From Bradyrhizobium hereditatis (GTDB lineage: Bacteria > Pseudomonadota > Alphaproteobacteria > Rhizobiales > Xanthobacteraceae), in NCBI RefSeq assembly GCF_020329435.1, contig NZ_JAGKJK010000012.1:124001-188000 (forward strand): a DNA stretch of 64,000 nucleotides, in the 5' to 3' direction. Position 1 is the first letter of the stretch. Each line of letters begins with the position of its first letter. A model generated the notes under the pieces. It searched no databases, was not told the origin of the DNA, and was given only the letters and a program-made list of their open reading frames with translations. Below are positions 48,220 through 58,379 of the stretch, in pieces. A program made the translations under genes and the position numbers.

Positions 48220-49071
48220 ATGAACTCCACGCCACCTCCGAAACAAACCGAACCTCACGATGCGCCCGCCGCACGCGCTGATGAACGGCTCGCCCACGCC
48301 CGCGAACAGATCAAGCGCGCGGACGAACAGCTTGCGCGTCTGACTGAACAGGTTGCAAAAATGGAGCGCGACGATGCGCATCCGCCTTCGGCGCGATCCG
48401 CTCCGCAATCTGACCCGCAATCACCAAGAAAGCTGGCGTTCCGGACCCTCGCCGCCTTGCCGCTGGCGGCGTGCATCATTGTCGTTGCCCTGGTTTTGCA
48501 GTCGTCCTATGGCGACGGCGCCAAGCGCGGGGCACCGCAGCTCGCTTCAACGCAATCAGCGCCGCCGGAAAATCCGTCGTCGCCCGCAGAGCCCACTCCA
48601 TCTACCGTTCAAGTGGCCGGTGCGGCGCCAGCGCCGCCGCAAGCATCATCACCGCAAGCACCATCCTTGGCTGAGGCCCCATCACCGCAAGCATCACCAC
48701 CGCAAGCACCAACCCTGGCTCAAGCCACACCACCGCAAGACGCCGCGCCGCCTGCTGCCGCGGCGGCTCCCGAACCGACACAGTTGCTGCAAACCATCGC
48801 GCGCGATCTCGCGAACCTCGAGCGAAACATCGAACAGCTCAGGGCGAACCAGCAACAAATGGCCAGCGACAATGCAAAAGCCATTGGGGATCTGAAGGCG
48901 ACCCAGGAAGAGATGAAACGCGCGCTCGCGAAGGCTTCCGAGCAGAACCCGCCCAAGGTGTCAGCGCCTGCGACGCAGCGGGCTCCGACCTTCCGCAAGC
49001 CAGAGCGCTCGCAAGCGAGATCGCGGCCGCGATACCCAAGGGAGTGGATGTACGACGACTACGACTGGTAG
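48220..49071 (+). CDS. membrane-anchored Pro/Gln/Ala-rich coiled-coil protein, unknown function
   Basis: A 283-residue protein. An N-terminal coiled coil (about 20-50, REQIKRADEQLARLTEQVAK) is followed by one transmembrane segment (about 75-94). A low-complexity Pro/Gln/Ala/Ser linker (about 105-185) with imperfect repeats of the SPQAPxLAxA type leads to a second coiled coil (about 188-240) and a basic tail ending EWMYDDYDW. The shape suggests a spacer reaching into the periplasm. No family was recognised. Confidence 0.75.
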   Translation: MNSTPPPKQTEPHDAPAARADERLAHAREQIKRADEQLARLTEQVAKMERDDAHPPSARSAPQSDPQSPRKLAFRTLAALPLAACIIVVALVLQSSYGDGAKRGAPQLASTQSAPPENPSSPAEPTPSTVQVAGAAPAPPQASSPQAPSLAEAPSPQASPPQAPTLAQATPPQDAAPPAAAAAPEPTQLLQTIARDLANLERNIEQLRANQQQMASDNAKAIGDLKATQEEMKRALAKASEQNPPKVSAPATQRAPTFRKPERSQARSRPRYPREWMYDDYDW

Positions 49072-49086
49072 CTGTCGATGCCAGTC

Positions 49087-49863
49087 TTATTTTAAGCCGT
49101 AGCGCGACATCTCGCCGGCAATATCCGGTTTGACGCGCTCCGCCATCATTATGTCGACAGTGCCACGCGGCTCGTCACCCTTCATCAACCTCGCCTTTCC
49201 GCGTCCAAACAGAGCGTGCGGTTGATTCGGGTTGATCTGCAAAGCAGCGTCGTAATCCGCAATTGCCTTATCGAGGTTGCCCATCTTGAGATAGACGAAT
49301 CCGCGACTGTCCAGGAAAGCGGCGTCCGCCTGGTACAGCCGGAGCGCCTCATTGCAATCGGCTAACGCGGCCTGCAGTTCGTCCCTGATTGCGCGGGCGT
49401 AACAACGGCTGTTGAAGGCTACAAAGCAATTTGGCGCGACTTTGATCGCTTGACTATATTTATCGATAGCACGATCATGCTCTCCTTTGTCGCGGTATAC
49501 TTGACCCCTTCCCACGTGAGCCAAGGCGTTGTTGGGATAGATATTGATTGCGATATCGAACTGGGTAGCAGCTCGATCGTTGTCGCTTCGTTGCAAAGAC
49601 CACAGTCCGCTATTGTAAGCCTGCGCGCTGTTACGCCAGTTCTGATAGGCTGGACCCTTGGGATTTGGCATGCATGCCGCGACGGTTTTCGATGCCCGAC
49701 TGTTCTCCGGCGATTCGGACAATTTCAACAAACTGTCCGCCGTGGCTAGACCGGCAAATCCAACCGCCGCAACAAATTCGACGACAAGCCATAGCGTAGC
49801 TACGCGCGCAGGCACTCTCGATTTCATAGCCGACCTTGATGATTTTAAAGCTTGCACTTTCAT
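49087..49863 (-). CDS. tetratricopeptide repeat protein
   Basis: A 258-residue protein with a hydrophobic N-terminus (about 20-43; a signal peptide or anchor) and about four TPR units: NSGLWSLQRSDNDRAATQFD, HVGRGQVYRDKGEHDRAIDKYSQAI, a variant in NSRCYARAIRDELQAALADCNEAL, and DSRGFVYLKMGNLDKAIADYDAALQ. TPRs mediate protein contacts; the partner is unknown. Base composition looks less GC-rich than in its neighbours, which may hint at transfer. Confidence 0.85.
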   Translation of the reverse strand: MKVQALKSSRSAMKSRVPARVATLWLVVEFVAAVGFAGLATADSLLKLSESPENSRASKTVAACMPNPKGPAYQNWRNSAQAYNSGLWSLQRSDNDRAATQFDIAINIYPNNALAHVGRGQVYRDKGEHDRAIDKYSQAIKVAPNCFVAFNSRCYARAIRDELQAALADCNEALRLYQADAAFLDSRGFVYLKMGNLDKAIADYDAALQINPNQPHALFGRGKARLMKGDEPRGTVDIMMAERVKPDIAGEMSRYGLK

Positions 49864-50067
49864 ATCTCTGCAATGTGACGCTGCTGTTGTTCGGACGCCC
49901 GTTCGTTCTGCCGTTCTGTCTCTGACGAACTGGCGCTATCTCGTTTTCACATCGCTGCTCTGTCGCCGCCTCCCACTTGCCAATTTCGGCAGGCGGGAGC
50001 AGCCTGTAGCCGCGGATGAATCTGTCCGGGCACGAACTGCAAGACATAAAATAGTGGAGGAAGAGGC

Positions 50068-51051
50068 ATGACGACGAATCTTTCGCGGCGGTCTTTGCTT
50101 GCGCTTGGCGCAGGACTCGGTGTGGGTCTCGGCGCCTCGACGATGCTCGGCGGCAGCGCGCTGGCGAAGGCGCCGAAGCTCGGCACCCAGACGCCCTATT
50201 GGCACCGCTTCATCCTCGGCGACGCCGAAGTGACCGTCGTCTCCGACGGCCCGCTCCCGCTCGGCGATCCCTCCGGCACCTTTACCGGCGTGCCGAAGGA
50301 AGAAGTGAAGAAGATGCTCTCCGACAACTTCCTCAACCCGGACAATGTCGTGCTCGAGCAGAACTCGCCCGTTGTGAACACCGGCGACAGACTGATCCTG
50401 TTCGACACCGGCATGGGCACTTCGAAAGCGTTCGGCCCGACCACCGGCCAGCAGCAGAAGAACCTCGCAGCGGCGGGCATCAAGCCTGAAGACATCGACG
50501 CGGTGGTGTGCTCGCACGCCCATATCGATCACATCGGCGGCCTCGTCGGTGCCGACGACAAGCCGCTATTCCCGAACGCGCAGGTCTACATCGCCCAGAG
50601 CGATTTCGATTTCTGGACCGATGAAGGCAAGCTCGGCAGTCCGCTCAAGGATTTCATCATCCACGCCCGCAAGAACCTGATGCCGGTGCGCGACCGGATC
50701 GTCTTTATCAAGGACAATCAGGAATTCCTGCCCGGCGTCACCGCGCTCTCGGCTCCCGGCCACACCGTCGGCCACACCATTTATATGGTGAGCTCGAAGG
50801 GCAAATCCTTCTGCTTCCTCGGCGATCTCTCGCATCATTCGGTGTTGCTCTTGGAGAAGCCGCGAATGGAATTCGCCTACGACAGCGACCCGAAGCAGGC
50901 GGCCGCCTCGCGGGTGAAGATGCTGGACATGCTCGCTGCGCAGAAGATCCCCGTCATGTCCTACCACTTCGCCTGGCCCGGCTACGGTCACGTCGCCAAG
51001 AGCGGCGACGGCTTCAGGTATTATCCGGAGCCGATGAATATGCAGCTCTAG
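50068..51051 (+). CDS. metallo-beta-lactamase-fold hydrolase, Tat-exported
   Basis: A 327-residue protein. A twin-arginine signal (LSRRSLLALGAGLG) ends near SALAKAP. The MBL metal motif is CSHAHIDHIGG (about residue 149). Further ligands are in LSAPGHTVGHTIY and FLGDLSHHSV, and a late His is in SYHFAWPG. The layout resembles lactonase- and alkylsulfatase-like members. Its periplasmic substrate is unknown. Confidence 0.87.
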   Translation: MTTNLSRRSLLALGAGLGVGLGASTMLGGSALAKAPKLGTQTPYWHRFILGDAEVTVVSDGPLPLGDPSGTFTGVPKEEVKKMLSDNFLNPDNVVLEQNSPVVNTGDRLILFDTGMGTSKAFGPTTGQQQKNLAAAGIKPEDIDAVVCSHAHIDHIGGLVGADDKPLFPNAQVYIAQSDFDFWTDEGKLGSPLKDFIIHARKNLMPVRDRIVFIKDNQEFLPGVTALSAPGHTVGHTIYMVSSKGKSFCFLGDLSHHSVLLLEKPRMEFAYDSDPKQAAASRVKMLDMLAAQKIPVMSYHFAWPGYGHVAKSGDGFRYYPEPMNMQL

Positions 51052-51314
51052 GAAAGTCCTCGGTCCGGGGCCGGCCGGTGATCGGCCCCGGATTATCAAC
51101 GTGGTACCGCGGGCGACCATGCGCACGGCTGGCGCTTCGCCGGGAGCGTCGATCCAAAGCGTCTTGGAACGATCGCGGACCGCCGAAATTGGTTCTCCTT
51201 ACGCGAGAAAGCACCAGGAGCGTCAGGCCACAGGACCAGCGGGCACCTAGGCCGAAGCAGTAAATAGTAAGCCTGCATCTCGTCCGCTCGGCAGCCAGTT
51301 TGGAGGCCCGGCAA

Positions 51315-51497
51315 ATGACCAAGGACATGATAGCGATCGGCGCGGGAATGCTCGTCGTCTGGCTAGGCGTGTGGAGCCTCCGCGATGGCCTGCCGAATGC
51401 GAGCCCTGCAAAGACGCAAGCGGTACGGACTCTCGCCGACGATCCGGCGCTGAAGCTCGTTTCCGAGAATAGCCCGTACATGCGAACGGAGCGCTGA
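51315..51497 (+). CDS. small single-span membrane protein
   Basis: A 60-residue protein from the ATG at 51315, with GGAGG at 51302-51306 upstream. Residues about 4-20 (DMIAIGAGMLVVWLGVW) form one transmembrane helix, and the rest is a polar tail. No family is known. The good ribosome-binding site and the membrane-like composition are the only support. Confidence 0.5.
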   Translation: MTKDMIAIGAGMLVVWLGVWSLRDGLPNASPAKTQAVRTLADDPALKLVSENSPYMRTER

Positions 51498-51651
51498 GCG
51501 CTCCAGTACGGGCCGGAATGGTTGACGATCTGGGGTTGCGCCGGTCGGCGGGTGCCGACAGGCGGCGAAGTCTTTTGCGCCTATGTTCCCCTATTGTTCT
51601 TGACTTACCCTCCGGTTCCCCGCTACCTTTGATTGCGTCACGAGGGGTAGC

Positions 51652-53190
51652 ATGGTTGCGCGGGTATCTACCGTAGCCTTTGAAGGGATTGAGGCCCGCG
51701 CGGTCGACGTCCAGGTGCAGGTCGCGCCCGGCCTGCCGGCGTTTGCGATCGTCGGTCTTCCCGACAAGGCGGTGTCGGAAGCGCGGGAGCGGGTGCGTTC
51801 GGCGCTGATCGCCTCAGGTCTGGCACTGCCGGCGCGGCGGATCACGGTCAATCTCGCGCCGGCCGATCTGCCCAAGGAAGGCAGCCATTATGATCTGCCC
51901 ATCGCACTCGGGCTGATGGCGGCGATCGGCGCGATCCCGCCGGATGCGCTGAACGGCTTTACCGTGCTCGGCGAGCTCGGGCTCGATGGCTCCATCGCAC
52001 CTGTGGCGGGCGTGTTGCCGGCGGCGATCGGCGCCAATGCGCGCGAGGAAGGATTGATCTGTCCGGCGGCATGCGGAACGGAGGCGGCCTGGGCGAGCCC
52101 CGACATCCAGATCATCGCGGCCAAATCGCTGATCCAGATCGCCAACCACTTCAAAGGCACGCAGGTGCTGTCGCGCCCGCAACCGAAAGTGCACGAGCCG
52201 GAAGCGACGCATCTCGACCTGCGCGACATCAAGGGCCAGGAGAGCGCCAAGCGCGCGCTGGAGATCGCCGCGGCAGGCGGACATCACCTCCTGATGATTG
52301 GGTCGCCAGGCGCGGGCAAGTCGATGCTGGCGGCTCGGCTGCCCTCGATCCTGCCGCCGCTGTCGCCGTCGGAGCTGCTGGAAGTCTCGATGATCGCCTC
52401 GGTCGCCGGCGAAATCCGCGACGGGGCCTTGACGGCGCGGCGGCCGTTCCGCGCGCCGCATCATTCTGCAAGCATGGCTGCGCTGACCGGCGGAGGCCTG
52501 CGCGCAAGGCCCGGCGAGATTTCGCTGGCGCATCAGGGCGTGCTGTTTCTCGACGAGCTGCCGGAGTTCGATCCGCGCGTGCTCGATTCGCTGCGCCAAC
52601 CCCTGGAGAACGGCGAGGTCTCGGTCTCCCGTGCGAATCACCGCGTCACCTATCCGGCCCGCTTCATGCTGGTCGCGGCGATGAACCCTTGCCGCTGCGG
52701 TCAGGCTTATGATCCCGGCTATTCCTGCAGGCGCGCACCGGTCGACCGCTGCACGGCGGATTACCAGATGCGCATCTCCGGCCCGCTGATGGACCGCATC
52801 GATCTGCGCATTGAGGTTCCCGCGGTCACCGCCGCCGACCTGATCCTGCCGCCGCCGTCCGAAGGCTCGGCAGAGGTCGCCGCTCGCGTCGCTGCCGCCC
52901 GCGACATCCAGCTTGCGCGCTATGCATCGACCGGCATGCCGCAGATCCGCACCAATGCTGAAGCCCCGGCCTCGCTACTCGAGACGATCGCGCAGCCGGA
53001 TTCGCAGGGGCAAAAGCTTCTGCGCGACGCTGCCGAAACCATGAAGCTGACGGCGCGCGGCTATCACCGCGTGCTCCGCGTCGCGCGCACGCTTGCCGAT
53101 CTCGATGGCGCAGAGAAGATCGGCCGGCTGCATCTGGCCGAGGCGCTGTCCTATCGCGCGCTGGCCGAGGATCTGCGGCGGGCGGCTTGA
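51652..53190 (+). CDS. comM: ComM/YifB family Mg-chelatase-like ATPase
   Basis: A 512-residue AAA+ protein. The N-terminal Lon-protease-like domain (about 1-170) reads ARVSTVAFEGIEARAVDVQVQ. The ATPase centre has Walker A GSPGAGKSMLAARL, Walker B GVLFLDELPEF and the zinc-type cluster CRCGQAYDPGYSCRRAPVDRC, followed by the Mg-chelatase C-terminal domain (KLTARGYHRVLRVARTLADL). ComM is a helicase that drives branch migration during natural transformation in several bacteria. Confidence 0.95.
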   Translation: MVARVSTVAFEGIEARAVDVQVQVAPGLPAFAIVGLPDKAVSEARERVRSALIASGLALPARRITVNLAPADLPKEGSHYDLPIALGLMAAIGAIPPDALNGFTVLGELGLDGSIAPVAGVLPAAIGANAREEGLICPAACGTEAAWASPDIQIIAAKSLIQIANHFKGTQVLSRPQPKVHEPEATHLDLRDIKGQESAKRALEIAAAGGHHLLMIGSPGAGKSMLAARLPSILPPLSPSELLEVSMIASVAGEIRDGALTARRPFRAPHHSASMAALTGGGLRARPGEISLAHQGVLFLDELPEFDPRVLDSLRQPLENGEVSVSRANHRVTYPARFMLVAAMNPCRCGQAYDPGYSCRRAPVDRCTADYQMRISGPLMDRIDLRIEVPAVTAADLILPPPSEGSAEVAARVAAARDIQLARYASTGMPQIRTNAEAPASLLETIAQPDSQGQKLLRDAAETMKLTARGYHRVLRVARTLADLDGAEKIGRLHLAEALSYRALAEDLRRAA

Positions 53191-53473
53191 TGCGTCGCAC
53201 CATTCCGGCTGGCGCACGGCTCGTTGGAGCGCGGCCATAATAAGAGATCATCAAACAAGCCGAGCATTTGCCCCTCGTTATTAAGATGCAGGCGTCGAAA
53301 GAAGTCTGGGACAAGATCTTCGGCACGATCGACACCAGGCAGAAATTCCAAAATCACCGGCTCGAACTCGCCAAGCACGAATGATCCGCGCGCCGAGCTG
53401 GCACGCTATTTTTCCACGGCTACCGCCGAGCGGCCCTAAAGCAGGAGACGATCCGAGGAATGATCGTCACGCT
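53191..53473. other. gap with one possible short ORF
   Basis: No established gene. An ATG at 53286 opens a 32-codon frame to 53384 ([20 protein letters not shown]...). Its amino-acid use looks protein-like and it is in frame with further sense codons back to about 53241. It has no clear ribosome-binding site and may be the tail of a decayed gene. Confidence 0.3.
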
Positions 53474-54031
53474 CTAATCCCTCGCTCGCCGGTCGGCGTA
53501 GCGTAAACCGCGGATCAATTCCTCCAGGTACGGCAGGACTTCGAACAGGGCGGTCGCGACCAGCATCGTGACGATGTACGTCAGCGGCAGTGGCTGTTGC
53601 TTCAGCGTGAATGAAAAGTCCGGTGTTCCCTGACCGAACAATGCGGCGAAGGCTGGCCAGTGCAGCGCGATGACGAGCAGCAATCCAGTGAGCGGCAGCA
53701 TCTCGAGGAAGCTGTGAACGTGCTGCTCGGTCGGCGAAACTTCACGCGTTTTCGACGCGTAGCGGACATCCCAAATTGCGGTGACCTCGTGAAGAAGCAG
53801 GAATACGATCATGACGAGGATCACGCCCGAGGTTATTTCGAGGAAAAGCGCGGCCAGCACCGGAACGGCCATTTGCGCAAATTGGGCCAGATGCAGAACC
53901 GACTCCCACCAGCCGCTTGTTTTCTCGATGTGGCTGGCGCGATGACAGAGATAATCGGCAAAGCCGGCAGCTAGCCAAAGCGGCAGTATGAAGTACATCA
54001 ACATCCCTCGCAGGACCTCGTCAGCCCCCAT
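53474..54031 (-). CDS. histidine-rich multi-span membrane protein
   Basis: A 185-residue protein with about four transmembrane helices. GGGAGG just upstream supports the ATG at 54031; the frame stays open to 54175. It carries clustered polar residues at helix ends: Asp26, His30, His34 (DYLCHRASH), Glu43, His47, His81-Glu82 (LHEVTAIWD), Asp88, and His104 and His106 (TEQHVHSFLE). Such HxxxH and HxH sets recall membrane di-iron enzymes (hydroxylase or desaturase type), but no family was recognised and activity is speculative. Confidence 0.7.
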   Translation of the reverse strand: MGADEVLRGMLMYFILPLWLAAGFADYLCHRASHIEKTSGWWESVLHLAQFAQMAVPVLAALFLEITSGVILVMIVFLLLHEVTAIWDVRYASKTREVSPTEQHVHSFLEMLPLTGLLLVIALHWPAFAALFGQGTPDFSFTLKQQPLPLTYIVTMLVATALFEVLPYLEELIRGLRYADRRARD

Positions 54032-54441
54032 CGGCACCTCCCGTGACAAGCCCGACGGTACAAACGGCTGAGTTCGGACAAGTTCCTGTGCGCCGGGATC
54101 CGAGCCCCCTAACCCGGGTGAGCGCAGCGACACCGATTTTGGACTTACGCCGTCATTGCGAGCGCAGCGACGCAATCACTTGTCGCCTCACGCGCGGAGA
54201 GATTGATTGCTTTTGCTGCGCTTGCAATGACGGCGGGGGAGGCTTCGGAATAGCGATACCCCGCCGGCGCGGAGATGGCGGCCATCCATCCACATGCAAT
54301 CCACATCCCTCACCCCACTCGCGATCAGGGTGCTGCGTCTCACAAAAACAACCGGCGTCAACCTGCCGGTAACTAGTCCCCTTTACCTTCTGCCAACCAT
54401 AAGCCCCGTGTCGCGGGCTTATCGTTGGCGAGTAGCGTGTC
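54032..54441. other. 410-base gap
   Basis: It holds the GTCATTGCGAG-type palindrome at 54152-54231 and otherwise no gene with a ribosome-binding site. The promoter of the gene at 54442 should lie at the right end. Confidence 0.45.
54152..54231 (+). repeat. palindromic repeat, GTCATTGCGAG type
   Basis: The left arm 54152-54178 and right arm 54204-54231 (ending GCAATGAC) are imperfect reverse complements. It is the same family as 19580-19662. Confidence 0.75.
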
Positions 54442-54909
54442 ATGTTGCGTTTGAAGATCCTGGCCTCGGCGATTCCGCTGGCGATTGTCGCGCTGTTCGC
54501 ACACGGAGAGTTTTTGGGCGGTCCCCGACCCTGTATCGAAGTCGCGGGTACGACGGTCCAGATCGCCGCTCTCTCCTGGCAAGCGCACCACCACGTCAGT
54601 TTCACCGATGATCCCTCTCGGGCGACGGTACGGGTCCAGGTTTCCGACAGCGCGGAAGCCGCCGACTTCACCGTGATCGACGATATCGATACCGCCGAAA
54701 CCGGCGCCTGCCAGAGCAGCACACCGCCGCGGCTGATTGCGATCTCCCGGCACACCTCGGAGGCCGACCCCGTCATCTATTTGTCGAGGGACGGACCGGC
54801 GGACTACCGTATCTTCGTTGCCTCGAAGAGCTTTTCGCTGCTCGATGCCGCGGCCCTGATCGTCGGCGCCCGCGGCGAGCGCCATCGCCTTCAGGCGGCA
54901 TCGCTTTAA
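54442..54909 (+). CDS. small exported or membrane-anchored protein, unknown function
   Basis: A 155-residue protein with an N-terminal hydrophobic segment (LKILASAIPLAIVALFAHG, about 4-22) that could be a signal peptide or anchor. The soluble part has two Cys (PRPCIEV and GACQSS) and beta-rich stretches such as VRVQVSDSAEAADFTVIDD. No domain was recognised. It precedes a hybrid kinase gene by about 140 bases on the same strand and could belong to the same transcript. Confidence 0.65.
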   Translation: MLRLKILASAIPLAIVALFAHGEFLGGPRPCIEVAGTTVQIAALSWQAHHHVSFTDDPSRATVRVQVSDSAEAADFTVIDDIDTAETGACQSSTPPRLIAISRHTSEADPVIYLSRDGPADYRIFVASKSFSLLDAAALIVGARGERHRLQAASL

Positions 54910-55052
54910 CACTTGATTCACCCTGTTCTCATCGCGGCCACGACGCGCTGGGAGCCTCAAGCACTTTGCAACGTCGGCGAAGCATCGTCTCTCCGATAGC
55001 GACGGCGAAGCAAGCCGGGTCAATTCAGGCAGCAAGCTCAGGGTTATTGGCG

Positions 55053-57287
55053 ATGGGGCGGATTTTCCGGATCAAACTTCGCTTTCGCCGTTTCGGCCGC
55101 CGCCATCCCTGGCTCACCTTCACGCTACGCTCGCTCATGATCTTCTCGGTCGTGTTCGGTGCCGCCTATGGATTCATCACCGGAAGCAAGACCGAGAATT
55201 CCGGTTACGACCCGCACGCATTTGCAATCGGCGTTTCCTTTCTGTTTGCGATCGCCTGCGTCGCGCTTGCCACGTTCAGCGTCCGCCTCCGCCTCATGCG
55301 CAAGAAGATGCGCAAGATCGCGCTGCACAACGAAGCCTTGGCCGACCGGAACTGGGAATTGCAGGAAGCCGAGCAGCGCTCCCGTCGCCTGTTCGAGTCG
55401 CAGGGCGATCTGATCGTGCTGCGCGATACCGAGGGTCGCATTACCTTTGTAAATGACGCCTACTGCGAACTCGCGCAAAGGTCCCGCGATCAGTTGATCG
55501 GCAGCCGGTTCGCGCTGCCTGTGCTCGAACAGGGCGACACCGCGCTCGAGCCGAACGGCACCCGTGTTCACGACCAGCGAATTGAAGGTCCACTCGGCCC
55601 GCGCTGGATTGCCTGGCGCGAGGGCCTCGTCCGCAATGACGCCGGCGGACCGGCCGAAATGCAAGCCGTCGGGCGCGACGTCACCGACCGTACCGAAAGC
55701 GAGCGCGCGCTGACCGAAGCCCGCGACCAGGCCGATGCGGCGAGCCGCGCCAAGTCGCGCTTCCTTGCGATGGCAAGCCACGAGATCCGCACGCCGCTCA
55801 ACGGCATCATCGGCATGAGCAGCCTGTTGATGGATACGCCGCTGACGCCGGAACAGACCACCTATGTCAAGGCGGTGAAGACCTCCGGCGACGCCCTGCT
55901 AGCGCTGATCGAGGAGCTGCTCGACTACTCCAAGATCGAGGCCGGCAAGATCGACCTCGAACATCGCCCGTTCGCACTAGCCGGCATGATCGAGGACATT
56001 ACCGAACTGCTGGCGCCGCGCGCCGAGGCCAAGAAAATCGAGATCGCCGCCTATGTTGACGAGCGGCTGCCGCGCGAGGTGATCGGGGATGCTGCGCGCT
56101 TGCGCCAGGTGCTGCTCAACCTGGCCGGCAATGCGATCAAATTCACTTCGGCTGGCGGCGTTGCCCTGATCGTCGAGCCCGGCATCTGGCCCAATGAAAT
56201 CAGTTTCCTGGTGCGCGACACTGGCATCGGCATCGCGCCCGAGGCGCGCGAGCGCATCTTCCGCGAATTCGAGCAGGCCGATGACAAGATCGCCCGCAGC
56301 TATGGCGGCACCGGCCTTGGGCTGAGCATCTCCGACCGTATCATCAAGCGCATGGGCGGCCGTATCACGCTGCACAGCGAGCCGGGCGTCGGCTCGACCT
56401 TCGAAGTATCGATCCCGCTCGCTGACGCCGAGGGCGAACAGACCTCCTTCTCGGCACCAGATCTCGCCGGTCAATCGATCATGTTGGTTTCGCCGCAGAG
56501 CATCGAGGCCTCGCTTACGGCGCGGCGACTGCAGCGCTGGGGCGGACAGGTCTGCATGGTATCCGAGGTCGATGTCGCCGAGGCCCTGCTGCCCGAGCGT
56601 TCCTGGCATGCCGTGCTGATCGACCACACGCTGGGGCTTGCCGAGATTGAGCGGCTCGGCGAAGCCGCGCGCCTACATGCCACGCAGCGCATCGTGATGT
56701 TCACGCCGGCGACGCGGCAGGAAATGCAGCCGTCCGCCAGTTCGGCCCTCACCGGTTATCTGGTCAAGCCGCTGCGCGCCGCTTCGCTCGCGGCCCGCCT
56801 GACGGCCGCGCCGGAAGTGGCCGCGCCCAGCCTGGAGCCGGCCATCGACCCTGACAAGACGCCGGCCGCGCCGGAGAACAAAGGCCTCTCGATCCTGGTT
56901 GCCGAGGACAATCAGATCAATGCGCTGTTGATCCGCTCGCTGCTCGGCCGGCTCGGCCATCACGCCGTCATCACAACCAATGGCGAAGAGGCGCTGGAGT
57001 CCTGGCTGTCGGCGAAATCCGCTGGCACCCCTTATGATCTCGTCCTGATGGACATCCAGATGCCGCAGCTCAACGGTATCGAAACCACCAAGCGGATTCG
57101 CGCCCTCGAGGCCGGCGAGCCGGGCAACCGGACGCCGATCCTTGCGCTGACCGCCAACACGCTGGTCGAAGATCGCTACGCCTGCTTCGAAGCCGGCATG
57201 GACGGATTTTTGATCAAGCCGCTCGACCGCGAGAAACTTGCCGAGGCGCTTGCCGGCCTGATCGCATCACGGCACATCGCGGCGTGA
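55053..57287 (+). CDS. hybrid sensor histidine kinase/response regulator
   Basis: A protein of about 744 residues; a TTG start at 54966 is also open. Two transmembrane helices lie at about 25-45 and 60-82. A PAS domain follows (about 105-205, [18 protein letters not shown]). HisKA has [14 protein letters not shown] (His about 243). HATPase has [20 protein letters not shown] and [10 protein letters not shown] degenerate receiver (about 475-575) keeps its Asp (VLIDHT) but lacks the N-terminal acidic pair. A full receiver (about 612-735) has AEDNQIN and [12 protein letters not shown]. The signal and output are unknown. Confidence 0.9.
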   Translation: MGRIFRIKLRFRRFGRRHPWLTFTLRSLMIFSVVFGAAYGFITGSKTENSGYDPHAFAIGVSFLFAIACVALATFSVRLRLMRKKMRKIALHNEALADRNWELQEAEQRSRRLFESQGDLIVLRDTEGRITFVNDAYCELAQRSRDQLIGSRFALPVLEQGDTALEPNGTRVHDQRIEGPLGPRWIAWREGLVRNDAGGPAEMQAVGRDVTDRTESERALTEARDQADAASRAKSRFLAMASHEIRTPLNGIIGMSSLLMDTPLTPEQTTYVKAVKTSGDALLALIEELLDYSKIEAGKIDLEHRPFALAGMIEDITELLAPRAEAKKIEIAAYVDERLPREVIGDAARLRQVLLNLAGNAIKFTSAGGVALIVEPGIWPNEISFLVRDTGIGIAPEARERIFREFEQADDKIARSYGGTGLGLSISDRIIKRMGGRITLHSEPGVGSTFEVSIPLADAEGEQTSFSAPDLAGQSIMLVSPQSIEASLTARRLQRWGGQVCMVSEVDVAEALLPERSWHAVLIDHTLGLAEIERLGEAARLHATQRIVMFTPATRQEMQPSASSALTGYLVKPLRAASLAARLTAAPEVAAPSLEPAIDPDKTPAAPENKGLSILVAEDNQINALLIRSLLGRLGHHAVITTNGEEALESWLSAKSAGTPYDLVLMDIQMPQLNGIETTKRIRALEAGEPGNRTPILALTANTLVEDRYACFEAGMDGFLIKPLDREKLAEALAGLIASRHIAA

Positions 57288-57289
57288 TT

Positions 57290-57381
57290 TCGTAGGGTGG
57301 GCAAAGCGGAGCGTGCCCACCATTCAGCAATTGAGGATAGATGGTGGGCACGGCGCAAGAGCGCCTTTGCCCGCCCTACGA
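57290..57381 (+). repeat. palindromic repeat, CGTAGGGTGGGCAAAG type
   Basis: The left arm 57290-57323 and right arm 57341-57381 are imperfect reverse complements, both ending in GGTGGGCA/TGCCCACC blocks. It lies between the convergent kinase and coaA genes. Confidence 0.75.
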
Positions 57382-57408
57382 AAGCCGCTAACGCAGGGAC
57401 GACAGCGA

Positions 57409-58365
57409 CTACAGCCGCCGCAACGCCACCGTCTCGACGAGATGATCGGCGCGCTTTTTCAGGATCAGCGTCGCGCGCGGACGGGTCGGCAGGATGTTGT
57501 CCTCGAGATTGGCAAGGTTGGTGCGTTCCCAGATCGCGATTGCGGTCGCGGTCGCCTCCTCGTCGGACAGCACCGCATAGCGATGGAAGTACGATTTGGG
57601 ATCATGGAACGCGGTATCGCGGAGCGCGAGGAAACGCCTTACATACCATTCGCGCAGCACCGGCTCCTCGGCGTCGATATAGACGGAGAAATCGAAGAAG
57701 TCGGATACCACCGGCACGGCTTTGCCATCGCGCGGCAGACGGCCGGTCTGTAGCACGTTGACGCCCTCGACGATCAGGATGTCGGGGCGGTCGACCTCGA
57801 TCCACTCGTTCGGCACGATGTCGTAGACCAAATGCGAATAGACCGGCGCACGCACCGGCCGGCGCCCGGCCTTGATGTCGGAGAGGAAGGCCAGCAGCCG
57901 CGGCAGATCGTAGCTCTCCGGAAAGCCCTTCTTCTGCATCAGCCCCTGGCGCTCCAGCACGGCATTGGGAAACAGGAAGCCGTCGGTCGTCACAAGGTCG
58001 ACCTTGGGCCGCGGCGACCAGCGTGCGAGCAGCGCCTGCAGCACGCGCGCGGTGGTCGACTTTCCGACCGCGACAGAGCCGGCGACGCCGATGATGTAGG
58101 GCACCTTGCGGTCGCGGATGCCGAGAAACTGACGCTGCGCGCGGAAGAGCCGATCGGTCGCATCGACATAGATCGACAACAGGCGCGACAGCGGCAGGTA
58201 GATGTCCTCGACCTCCTGCAAGTCGAGGCGGTCATGCATCGAACGCAGCCGCTCGAATTCACCCGGCTCCAGCGTCATTGGGGTGTCGTCGCGCAGCCGC
58301 GCCCACTGCTCGCGGGTGAAGATGCGGTAGGGATTATATTGCTGATCGGGGGTCCGGATATCCAT
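57409..58365 (-). CDS. coaA: pantothenate kinase, type I
   Basis: A 318-residue P-loop kinase that phosphorylates pantothenate, the first step of coenzyme A synthesis. The Walker A loop is [21 protein letters not shown] (about 93-113). [31 protein letters not shown] and [11 protein letters not shown] are CoaA signatures. The length is normal. It follows hisE by 14 bases on the same strand, a linkage common in rhizobia. Confidence 0.96.
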   Translation of the reverse strand: MDIRTPDQQYNPYRIFTREQWARLRDDTPMTLEPGEFERLRSMHDRLDLQEVEDIYLPLSRLLSIYVDATDRLFRAQRQFLGIRDRKVPYIIGVAGSVAVGKSTTARVLQALLARWSPRPKVDLVTTDGFLFPNAVLERQGLMQKKGFPESYDLPRLLAFLSDIKAGRRPVRAPVYSHLVYDIVPNEWIEVDRPDILIVEGVNVLQTGRLPRDGKAVPVVSDFFDFSVYIDAEEPVLREWYVRRFLALRDTAFHDPKSYFHRYAVLSDEEATATAIAIWERTNLANLEDNILPTRPRATLILKKRADHLVETVALRRL

Positions 58366-58379
58366 GAGCTGCCTCTCGG

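Noticed and set aside
51014-51481. 155-codon minus-strand frame between the MBL-fold gene and comM
   Set aside because: It overlaps the better-supported small membrane-protein gene and the end of the MBL-fold gene, with Arg/Ser-rich shadow composition.
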